Assembly: GCA_905178155.1 (NCBI GenBank)
Contig: CAJINV010000005.1
Location: 798,564 to 862,563, forward strand
Length of the DNA: 64,000 nucleotides
Direction: 5' to 3'
From: Amoebophrya sp. A120
Lineage: Eukaryota; Sar; Dinophyceae; Syndiniales; Amoebophryaceae
The position numbers were made by a program, and so were the translations under genes. Below are positions 45,231 through 54,679 of the stretch, one piece after another (the stretch's first letter is position 1; each line of letters begins with the position of its first letter). Under the pieces are notes generated by a model. It searched no databases, was not told where the DNA came from, and worked only from the letters and a program-made list of their open reading frames with translations.

Positions 45231-45873
45231 ACTGTCGTGTTGTTTCTACGCCAGGTAAGCGACTTCTCTCGGCTCTCGAAATCTACACGATTGTCATCGT
45301 ACAATCCGATAATATTATCGAAGCACGATAAGAAGAAGAACCTAGAAGACATCACGATGATAAACGAGAGCAAATGTAGGGGATTCTCTCTGATGTGTCG
45401 TGAAACAAGAGTATCTCTACTCTCCGTCTCGGTCGAGTCGAGGAGATCGACGTCCAAACGCTCACGACACGTCCGAAACAACACGAAGACAAGTCCTGCC
45501 ACGGCGAAATGGCGTTCTACTTCTACGATTGCGCGATAGGTCCTTTCGTGGGTAAATTTGTCTTTACGAAGCAGCGTTCTTCAGTACAACTCGGAAGATA
45601 AACAGAAATTCAAATTCACTATGGTCTGATCGATCTTCAGCAGGGAAGTGGAGTAATGGTTTTCGAAACAGCGTTCGTGAGGAATGAGGAATTGCTCGTC
45701 TCGGCGTAGTATAATTCAACAAGTTTCGTTGTCCCCAGCCATGTAAACGAATTATGAAGCCATCGCACAACAATCTGTATGGCGTACAGATAAGAAGTTC
45801 ATGCGGCTCGTAGTGCTGTTCTCCGTGCAAAAAAATAGTCCGGGAACCAGTCACGATGCAGCCTTGGTACACA
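45231..45873. other. Spacer, nothing recognised
   Basis: About 640 bases with short frames only; no repeat or RNA gene recognised. Confidence 0.4.
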
Positions 45874-46281
45874 TCAACTCTCGACCTTCTTCAACGCGCC
45901 CTGGTACACTGCCATGCTCCCGCTCAGCTTCACTTCTATCCTATCCTCTTGCCCGAGAGGCACTGCGCCAACAATCACCACATTGCACCGGTCGTCGACT
46001 TCGCTGAGGCTGTCGTCCAGATTCCAGGTCGGCCAAATTTTCCGCATACCGGTTCGGGCGTCCTCCGCGAGTCCCTGTGTCGTTATCGCGACGATAGCGC
46101 TTCTGTGCACCGGGGCTGTGGAGGTGGTCGTAAGAACATCCTCGTCTTTGATACCCAATGAACTGCGGAGAGAGCCGAAAAAGGCAGTCGCTTTTGCAAT
46201 GTTCCTTTCCTCGAAGGTGTGCCAGGTCTCGCTTCTCGTCGGGCGGCGCGAGCGACACAGGGGAAGGTTCCGAAACCACCT
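45874..46281 (-). CDS. Orphan 3' exon of an unknown gene, 135 codons
   Basis: Open frame with an acceptor-like GGGTTTTTCCAG at its 5' edge and no ATG near the start, so it reads as a terminal exon. Composition is coding-like: RNIAKATAFFGSLRSSLGIK, then PVHRSAIVAITTQGLAEDA, RKIWPTWNLDD, and CNVVIVGAVPLGQEDRIEV before the stop. The upstream partner is not visible. The 1.3-kb inverted-repeat element starts about 100 bases upstream and the GT8 frame ends at that element's far side. One reading is that this exon once belonged to, or still belongs to, the GT8 gene. I found no splice pair that proves it. No domain recognised. Confidence 0.45.
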   Translation of the reverse strand, partial: RWFRNLPLCRSRRPTRSETWHTFEERNIAKATAFFGSLRSSLGIKDEDVLTTTSTAPVHRSAIVAITTQGLAEDARTGMRKIWPTWNLDDSLSEVDDRCNVVIVGAVPLGQEDRIEVKLSGSMAVYQGALKKVES

Positions 46282-46377
46282 CTGGAAAAACCCTGTTATC
46301 CAGTATGTGCTTCAGAAAATTGGAAAGTTGGAATCAGTGGCTCTTCTAGAAGTAAAGAAAACTTCATGCGGAAAAAG

Positions 46378-47700
46378 GATAAGAGCCCGTACGATTAATC
46401 GACCCCCTTCTCGGTACCGAGAAGGGGGGGGTAGGTATGGTCGGTCGTCCGGCCTCCCCAAAAGTAGCCGACTCAGTCTAGCTCAATTCGCCGCCAAATC
46501 CAAAACGTGAGCGCGGAGCTTCCCCTCCCATAGCGCCAGGGATTAGGACTTGGCAAGTTTAAAGAGTATGGTTGTGCGCTGGTCGTGCGTTCTTATTGCC
46601 GTGCGCTAGCGTGGTTGGCTAGTAGCGTGGTTTCCACGTATACCCAGCGCGGTTTCTAATTCTATTTCTGGCGCAGCCACTTCTAAAAAGCCAGAGCAGA
46701 AATAAGCAGAAATCGCCACGCCGGCGCTGTCGTGGCTGCCGCTCCGGCTCCGCGACTGACTTCTAGTAGTTCTGATCCGACTGCGACTTGATTACCACCC
46801 TAGAACCAAACTAGAGTCAATAAGTAGGAGCGCCAGAAAATAATGAAGCTGAAGACCGCCCGCATTCGCACTTATCCATCTACTACACACTGCAAAGCAA
46901 AACCCCACGCGGAGGAGGTAGGCGCCCACTTTGAACCGAGCCGCGCTGCGTAATTTTAAAGAAGCCGAGCGGGCGCACTGGGGCAATGGCAAAAGTTGTC
47001 TCCACTCTCCTACTGCGCTTCGGTGACTTTTTTTCAAGAGGTGCGGCCTTTCAAGAAGAGGAACAAGAGGGGCGGAGCGTTTTTCGAAAGAAGCGCAAAT
47101 AAGGCCTATGCCAAAGAAAAGGCCGCAAGCTGCGCCAAAGAATTTCCGAGATCTACGGCAGACTAGATCTGTTCTTGTTTTAGTACACAACAGATCCAAT
47201 CCGCCACGCAGTGGAAAAGTTTTACTGCGCGCGGAGCGCATCCGTTGCGAACTGGCTGCGCTACTGCTCTCCGAAAGATGACGGCCTGATCGTCTTAGCG
47301 AGAACAGTGTGGGACATGGAAGGAAGCAGGTGGCTAAAAGCTGCCGAGCAAGTCGGGCGAAATAAAATTCGCTGGGTTCTGCTTGCTGTAAAAAAAACCG
47401 ACAGAAAGAGCAAAACGCGACACAGTGCGCGGGTTCCGTGTGTGTTTCTCTCGATGCGAGTCATGCTCTAAAGAGCGTTGGGGCCGCGCCTGCGGCCGCG
47501 ATTTTGAAAGCTGAAGAGAAGGAATAGTTGGCGCAAGATGCGCCGTAGCGTCGGCGTTAGGATTCGGAATCGGGGTGCGCGATAAACAGCCCCCCGATTT
47601 CGAGAAGGGGGGCGTTGGGGGGTAAGGTCGGTCAGAATCCGGACTCGGGGGGGCTTCTCGGTATCGAGAAGGGGGTCGATTAATCGTACAGGCTCTAATC
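46378..47700. mobile_element. 1.3-kb element with ~47-bp terminal inverted repeats
   Basis: The left end (46378 on) and the complement of the right end (47700 back) match over about 47 bp with three or four changes; the shared core is GTACGATTAATCGACCCCC followed by a small palindrome around GAGAAG. A further CCCCCCGA...GAGAAGGGGGG palindrome lies at about 47589-47613. No convincing target duplication and no transposase frame. Internal frames (such as 46792-47241 minus) lack recognisable domains. It is probably a non-autonomous DNA transposon. It is distinct from the introners in size and ends. Confidence 0.7.
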
Positions 47701-49675
47701 AATAATCAAGCCTGGTACACGAAGCTGAGAAGCATGCATCTAAAGGCAAAATACACTTTCCCCCCCGTACCCGCGGTTCGTTCACGACCTGCAGGACAAC
47801 GGCACTGAAAGCCTGCCGCGACGAAAATGCCCAGTTCACGTCGCTCCTGCCGGGACAAAACTCAAACTGCGCTCCAAGTGCTTTGCTGCGCTGCACGAGG
47901 ATCGATTTTGCCACCGGATTCTTGTCGACCGTTATTCTCGGTATAGCCGTTCCTGCGATCTGGCTCTCACTTCCTCCGCTCGTCGACCCTGGTGTCAAGG
48001 ATTCTTCGGCCGCTATTTCTTCTCTGCAGCGATATGGCTCTAATCCAAGGCGCACAACCACCGGCCCACTCCATCTTATGGAAAAGTGCGTCTCCACGCC
48101 TTCAATGCACTTTTTCGTGCTGAAGGTTTCGGCGACTGGCAGCCCCGATATCTGCACTTTGAAAGAATTCGCTGATGCGTCCGGATGCGCCCCGTAGACT
48201 ATCCTCGTCGCGTTGGTGAGCTTTTGATCTGCTTCTGGGTGGAAAGAAAGCAGGTCCAGGAAAAATGTCTGGTCTTCGTCATCGAGTGCGCTGTCCGTCA
48301 CTGCAAGAGCGGCTCGAGAAAGCCATCGCTCCTCGGCTTTTTTCTGGATTGCTCGGATGTGTCTCTGCAGGCCGGAGATGTGAGGGAAGGTCAGGCCGCC
48401 GATAATAACCTCCCTCTGCGGTCGTTTTGCCCCGACGTAATAGCGCTGCAGGGGTGGATGAGCATCAAACAGCTTCTGGCACGTGTCTATCCACGCATTG
48501 TAGGACTCCAGGACGATGTGCTTGCATTTTTTCAACGCCCAGTCCGGAAGGAGAGGGCAAAATTGCACATCCGTTCCTTTGGGGTCGTGCCAGTTGAACC
48601 CTATTGGGCGCGGCGCAGCTGGTGCAATATTCTCGGTCGGAGAAGAAGACGACGAAACACCTCCCGCTTCTTCAAATTCGAGCGTGTATCTGAAGCGCGC
48701 ATTTCTCTCGAACTCCCTCGCAAACCTCCCTGGATCCAGTTTTTCCCACAGCAGATACCCCTCAAAGCCAACCAAAATTTCCTCCAGCTTCTCACTTTCT
48801 TCTTCTATCCGCTCCGCATCCCCACGCAGCACCAGATCCCATGGCTTAATCTCGGCGGCGCCGGAGAAGTGGATGATCTTCAGGTCTTGGAAGTATTTCG
48901 CGGTCTTTGCGTCCGGTTTCGAAAAAGTTTTTGGCTGCATGGCGTTGTACATCTGATGCAGCTGGTAGTTGTAAGCGCAATCCAGGTGGTGCCACCAGTC
49001 CCCAAAAAACCGGCTGATGTAATCCTGCTCGACCGCGTTGCCCTCGATGTGTCCGGGGTAGTTCTCATCCTTGATATTTCCCGCGATCTTCCGAAACAAA
49101 TCCTCGCTCGGCGTAAACAGCATCGTCCCCGCGTTGATTCCCCCTGACTGTCCCCAGCCCGGCTCCCGGTCCGATTTTCCGCGCGGCCCGAAAGACCAGT
49201 AGGAAGCATCAATCTGCGCTCCGTGCGCGCACCGGGCGCGTGGTCCGCGGCGCATCGCCGCGGGGGTCGTAGCTTCAAACACGGAAGTCAGATTGCCGAG
49301 ACACACCATGTCCAGGTCCAAGTGCAAAACCTTGCTATAGCGGTTTTCGAAGTGCTGACTCAAACAGTGGAACTTGCTAAAGACGTACTTAAAGCGCGGG
49401 GTCTTCGCTCCGAGCTTCGCGCAGGCCTGCAAATGGTCGAACTCGTACAAGTCTTGCCAAACCAGACGCAGCTGCGATTTGTGGTTCGCCGGGACGTTTT
49501 TTTCCACGAGGAGCTCCAGTCTCAGTCTTCCCGCGGCAATTTCGTCCTTGTGGTGGTCGCGCAGCGATTGACCGAGCACCAAAGCCCCGAGCACATAATC
49601 GGGATCCGTTCCCCAGATTGTTGCGCACACTGCGACAGGCCTGTTGGCTTGTTCTTCACAGGGCTGCCTCCCCTC
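47699..49675 (-). CDS. GT8-family glycosyltransferase domain protein, 3' exon, about 658 codons
   Basis: Glycogenin/GT8 signatures in order: first strand VCATIWGTDPDYVLGALVLG, DLDM (the DxD metal and nucleotide-sugar site; 49307-49318), GGINAGTMLF, then HFSGAAEIKPW, which matches the family's HFxGxxKPW. These enzymes transfer sugar from UDP- or CMP-type donors with retention. The C-terminal 350 residues are not part of the GT8 fold and carry several Cys. No in-frame ATG precedes the catalytic core: the frame is open from about 49700 and its first ATG is inside DLDM. An upstream exon or a non-ATG start is therefore needed. A likely acceptor (TTAACCAAACAG, exon from 49675) is in phase with the last donor of polymerase 2. 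The stop at 47699-47701 is formed where the 1.3-kb element begins. Confidence 0.75.
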   Translation of the reverse strand, partial: EGRQPCEEQANRPVAVCATIWGTDPDYVLGALVLGQSLRDHHKDEIAAGRLRLELLVEKNVPANHKSQLRLVWQDLYEFDHLQACAKLGAKTPRFKYVFSKFHCLSQHFENRYSKVLHLDLDMVCLGNLTSVFEATTPAAMRRGPRARCAHGAQIDASYWSFGPRGKSDREPGWGQSGGINAGTMLFTPSEDLFRKIAGNIKDENYPGHIEGNAVEQDYISRFFGDWWHHLDCAYNYQLHQMYNAMQPKTFSKPDAKTAKYFQDLKIIHFSGAAEIKPWDLVLRGDAERIEEESEKLEEILVGFEGYLLWEKLDPGRFAREFERNARFRYTLEFEEAGGVSSSSSPTENIAPAAPRPIGFNWHDPKGTDVQFCPLLPDWALKKCKHIVLESYNAWIDTCQKLFDAHPPLQRYYVGAKRPQREVIIGGLTFPHISGLQRHIRAIQKKAEERWLSRAALAVTDSALDDEDQTFFLDLLSFHPEADQKLTNATRIVYGAHPDASANSFKVQISGLPVAETFSTKKCIEGVETHFSIRWSGPVVVRLGLEPYRCREEIAAEESLTPGSTSGGSESQIAGTAIPRITVDKNPVAKSILVQRSKALGAQFEFCPGRSDVNWAFSSRQAFSAVVLQVVNEPRVRGGKCILPLDACFSASCTRLDY

Positions 49676-49683
49676 CTGTTTGG

Positions 49684-52600
49684 TTAAGATTGATTCAGCT
49701 GAAGCATATCACTGAAGGTGAAGATGACACCAGAGAAAACATCACCCACTGTACGCAAAAGAAATGCAGGCATGACCTACATAGATGGAACTTACGTGCA
49801 CTAGTACTACGGTGAGAAATTGACTCAAACATCAACGCTGTTCTACTTACCAGCTCGCCGGGGCCCGTCGCGGCCTTCTCAATTCTCACAGCGATCGGCC
49901 TGGTGCAGTTGGGGCAAGTTGTGTTTGCTTGCAGTGTCCGCTCCTGACATGGCAGAACCTCTAGCGGAAGGCTCCTCATCGCATGCAGGGTGTACGGCTG
50001 TTCCGTCTCTTCATCAAGGCTGGGCATACCATGTGCGGCGTGAGATTTGTCACGAGCATTCGACTCGACGACGACTTGCAATGCGTTTGGCGACAGGTTC
50101 GTGTGTACCACCCTGAGCTCTCCAGCAGGAGCTGCGGTGTAGTTGTAGGTCGTATCTTCAGTCGGGTACTGCAAAGGAACAGCGACACTAGATTGCTGCA
50201 TTGCGTGCGGAAGCGGATTTGCCACTGCTCGGATCCGAAGTTTTGCTAAATCCTCTGCGAAGAAGTAAAAGACCGCCTTCAGCTCGTCCCAACCGTTGAA
50301 GGGACTCGGATTCGCGTTGCTTGGGGCGATGTTCCCGAGAACGCTTGAGCAAGCCGCTCGCAACAACGAAAGTAGCAACGCAGGGTCACCTCGGTGATTC
50401 TGAAACTCGTTGTCGGTGAGAGAAAACATGTAAACTCGTTGCTTCCCGTCACGATCGTCGGCTTTCGCCGCGCTTTCGACTTGTTGATACTGCTCCGTGC
50501 ATTTTTTCAAAAACAGCCTGCTTCCCTCTTCCGCGCGCGCGTTCGTGGCAGTGGTCGACGGCACGCCAGCCACTTGACGGCAATCGTAGTTGCTCAGAAA
50601 CCGCTCGACCGACCAGCTACCTCGCTCCGACGCGATGCTGCCCCGGCGAAACATCTTGTCGTAAAGCGGCCTCTTATTTTCGTATATCTTCCTCCCGCGC
50701 TGGTAGAGCCTGCCCAGTAGCCGGCCGCTCTGGTATGCCTTGTCATCTGGCTTGCGCTTTGCCGCAGCGTAGTAGTCCGGAAATTTTTTCGGATGGGCGG
50801 CGTACCCGGCTTTAGGCAGCCCGACCAGATCCCGCACGCGCTGCTCTTGCGCTGTGCTTAACTTGTTGTCCAGGCTGCACTTGAACAGCTTCGCAAGGGA
50901 CAGTGCCTTCAAAGTACCAAAATCGTTACGATCGACCTCCACTAGCCACTCGCCGTACAGCAAACCGGTGCGCTTGTCGTCGACGCACTTCTGGCAAATT
51001 TCGGCGCAGAGCTGTGCTGCCAACCCGGCTTCCGCTTCCCTTTCCAACTGATCCTCTGCTCGGCCCTCCAGGATGCGAACCATCTGGTCGTGTTTGTCCT
51101 GCTCCCCTCGTCTCAACGACGGTTCCCGCCTGACTGGCGGCAGGAGGGAGAGGATGCGGCTGTCGAAGGTAAACGTCGGCCGGTCCCCATCTTGGTCGCC
51201 GGACATCAGCACAGCATCGCAGTCGCCCACCGCGTCCTCCGGTGCAGCGCAGGTCAAGATGTTCTTCGTTGCAAAGCGCGCCGGCGTCGCGCCTTGATTT
51301 GCCACAGCGTCGCGCACGAGCAAATCGTCAGGCGTCACACTCGGCGGGCGGCAAATGGCTACGCGGCGGCTCCCGATCGCGCTTCCGTTGCAGTTGAAAC
51401 TCACCTCGCCATGCTTCAACGTTCGTGACCAGTCCGGCTCCATAAAGGCGGTATAGGTGTCTGCCAGGTAGGCTCGCCCCACCCCCGTGCCCTTTATGAG
51501 GAAGGGGGCGAGCCTGCGATTGTTGAAGTACCTGCATCCGAGCACTTGCAGAATCGGCGGGTCGGAAAAGTCGAAGCCGGCGTCGAGGAGTTTCGCCATG
51601 AAATCCAGCTCGTGACGCCAGTGCCCGGAGGTGAACTTCTTCTGCTCTTCTTCCACAGCGGCCCTGAATGTGCCCGCATCCTGCATGACGCGGTAGATCT
51701 TCTCGAGCTCTTCATCCTGCAGGGCTTCCAACACCCTCTGCAACTGCTCTTTGTTCTCGACGCCAACGTGGTACTCGAGCAGATTCACGAACTCGCGACT
51801 GATCCCGTCCTCCCGCGGCTTAATGTCGGAAACCGACACTCCCGCTGGTTTCAGTTCAAAAGTCCGCTCGCGATCGGAGGAGCGCGGCAAGGAAGCCCAC
51901 GGAATTTCGCACTTCGTCATCTCGTTCGCGAGATACAAGTTTTCGTCACTGTCGTCCCCATTCACCACCCACGTACCCTTGGCCAGGCCGATCTTGAACC
52001 TGCCCTGAAACGCGCTCGGAACGTAGTCCAAGCCGTACTCGCGCGCGATGCGTTTCGCCAAGGCACGCCCCATTTGCGAGGCGCCCTCCGTCTGACAGGA
52101 ACCACTTCTGCTGAACAGGTCGTCGATCTGCTTGATATTGTTTGCCGGAATGCCCACCGTAGGAACCGCCGTTGACATGCAAATTTTCTGAATTCGCTTG
52201 TCCAGCGTCTTCGCTTTTCGTAACCGATCAACCTCGAGCGAGTTCCCGCCCGTCATGTAGTGGAGAATGTCACTGATCGTATACGGCTGCATCGTCCCTC
52301 GGGCACACGTTTCCGCGAAAAACCAAACATCTGCGACGTTTTTGAAAAGTGTGCCGGAGACAGATGACGTCGTCGCCCTGGAGACGGTGCTGGAAGACGA
52401 GGCCGCACTTCTGATGGTGCAGGCCGAAGCTGTGGTGGTGTCCAAGCTGCTGGTGGTCCCGAGAAAACCAGATGAGGCATCGTCGCCCTTGCCGTCCTTA
52501 TCGCTGTCGCTTTTCTTGCACAGCGGAACCCAGGTCCGGCCGAGGAGTTCCATTTGCTTCGGAATCCATTTGTACGAATCATCTGGCCCGGTAAGCGATA

Positions 52601-53732
52601 CCCGGAGAAACCGGTCTTTGCCAAAAATCGTAAGCAAGTGCTTCTCACTGTTCTCCGCCTGCGTGTTGCCCACTTTCAAAATCTCCAGCTCCGGCTGACT
52701 GTAGTGGTTCGTCTGTCCGGTGATGCTCATGGTTGCGGTAAAGATGGGCTGACCCTTTCGCTGCGCTGCCGTTGTTCCAATAGCACGGTCCGCAGCGATG
52801 AACTTCCCATGTCCACAGAAAGTTGACTCGAACTTTCGCTCCTGAACCTCGGTGGTTTTTACGATGTCGGCTGCGCACTCGATTAGATGTCCGGCGCCAG
52901 AGGTACAAGATGAACTTGATGTAGCGCTCTGCACCGCCGCTCCCGGTGCTGGCGGCAGGAGGTCCGATGGGGTAGAGGCCCGCGTGACTGTTTGCGCGTC
53001 GGAGGGGTCTCGCATGATGGTCAGGGTGCTGACGTTGACACTGTCCTCCTCCAGCCGCGGAATTTCCGATAATTCGCTCGCGGTTGGGGTTGGCACGGGT
53101 GGGGGTGCAGGCGGTGCTGGTTCTGCGACGACGCCACTGGACACACCCTGGCCGCCGGCAGCAGCAGCATGGATGCGATTCCCCGGCTCGTTCTGCGAAA
53201 TGGAAATCGACAAGGAACTCGAGCTGCTCGCATTTGAGGCAGACGTGCCTGAGAGCGCGGCCGCTCCGCGCGAGGAGCAGCGGAAATTAATGAGCTGGAT
53301 CTCCGGAAAACTGGACTGCTCGTGAATGGCGGAGGCGGCTTTCCAGTCCTCGGAGAACGCAGTGCGCTCTTTGATCTTACTCCAAAGATTTTTGGCGAGG
53401 TCTACCTCTTTCAGTTTTTCCAGCAGGGCGACCTCTTTCACCGGCGTTCGGCCTCGCAGGTAGACCGCAACGTAAAAACGCCCAGCGGCTCCTGCGTCAG
53501 ACAGCTTAAATCGCTCCGGACATTCAGTAACCCGCACGGCGCGATCCAACACGAACAGTGAGCCGAGTGGAGAACGCGCCTCGCTCCTGCATTTCTTAAT
53601 GTAGATAAGCCGTACCGTGTCCGCAGGGGGGTCAAGCTCAACATGGACGCCGTACCTACGCAGTTCTTTGCACAGCTCATGCCAGTCGTAGGCATACGCA
53701 TGCCCTTCCTTCATCATCGAAGTACTCGACAT
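49684..53732 (-). CDS. RNA-dependent RNA polymerase, RNAi type (copy 2), about 1324 aa
   Basis: The long exon 53732-49851 (1294 codons) ends at a perfect donor GTAAGT. With acceptor CTATGTAG a 93-nt last exon (49776-49684) closes the frame. Alternatives are reading through in frame to a stop at 49695, or splicing to the GT8 exon at 49675. The catalytic motif is MSGDQDGDRPTF (DQDGD near residues 846-850), keeping all three Asp of DxDGD. VPSAFQGRFKIGLAKGTW near 575 matches the family's PxxFQxRxxGxKG and sits at the same place as in copy 1. Overall identity to copy 1 looks low, so this is an old duplication or a separate subfamily. Near the C-terminus, CQERTLQANTTCPNC could be a small zinc-binding knuckle. 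ATG at 53732 is the first in frame. Role: making double-stranded RNA for silencing. Confidence 0.82.
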
Positions 53733-54679
53733 CTTTTAGAAAAAATTTGCAGACGCTATTCCTATCACGAGAAAAAAAACACAAAAAAGCAGAGCCCCGG
53801 CTTGCCGCTAGTAGTGGAGGCCTCGTGCCAATAACCGGCTCATCTTTGCACATGAGAGTCCCAAGAAAAGACGCACTAATCTTGATGTAATTGTTCAGAA
53901 GTCTTTGTCTCAGTCTGTTGTGCGAAATGCATCGAAACAACCTGCTGGTCATTGTCATTGAACTGTGCAATTTCAAAGTAACTGAGACAAAAATCCCATG
54001 CACGATGACTTGCCATGAGACTACCCTGGAGAACAAGTTTCGCATCGTATTTCCTGGACCACAAGATCAGAGTTGTGCCTTTCCCTTGTAGTTATTCTGT
54101 CACTATTTATTGCGTCCTCATATCGGTGATCCAAAAACAAAACGCGCTCAGACACATTGCAAAGACACCAAAATCTTTTCATCGGTGACGAGAAGTAAAA
54201 GTCTACTACGTCAGAATTAACTTATGTTTACACCTTAGAAAAATCCAGAAGCTGCATTGCGGACTCCACATGAATCAGCTACTCCGACTGGCGAAGCCCT
54301 GCTCCACCGCTCTGCAGAGGCGGAGCAACTCGTTTATTCAACTCCTCTGCGGATTGGCACGAGCCTCACACCTTCGCTCCCATGCAACAAGGTTAAGATC
54401 TTCACCCTCACCAATTCCCCTTGGTACCAGTCCATCAGGCTCAGCAAGGGCGCCAAGGGACTCGGGCAACTCCGATATAAACAGGCACGGGGAGATATCC
54501 TTCGTAAAAACGTTTTCCCGCGACCCCAGAGTCATCAAAGGAGACGTCACTTCTTCTGGTACTTAGCAGACAACATATTCAGAAAATCTTTAAAGGAGTC
54601 CACATGACCAATATTCAACACATATCAACATATGCACTTGAGTCGTGCACGAGTAGCTTCGTCCTCCGGAAGGCCAAGA
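53733..54679. other. Spacer, nothing recognised
   Basis: About 950 bases between polymerase 2 and the secreted paralogue; short frames only; no repeat or RNA gene recognised. Confidence 0.4.

Noticed and set aside
46792-47241. 149-codon frame inside the 1.3-kb inverted-repeat element, considered as a transposase
   Set aside because: No acidic catalytic triad or DNA-binding motif visible; Arg/Ser/Leu-rich low-quality composition; element too short for an autonomous copy.
46378-47700. Grouping the 1.3-kb element with the introner families
   Set aside because: Its ends (GAT(A/T)AGAGCC) differ from TATN...NATA, no 5-bp duplication is clear, and it lies at a gene end; kept as a separate element.
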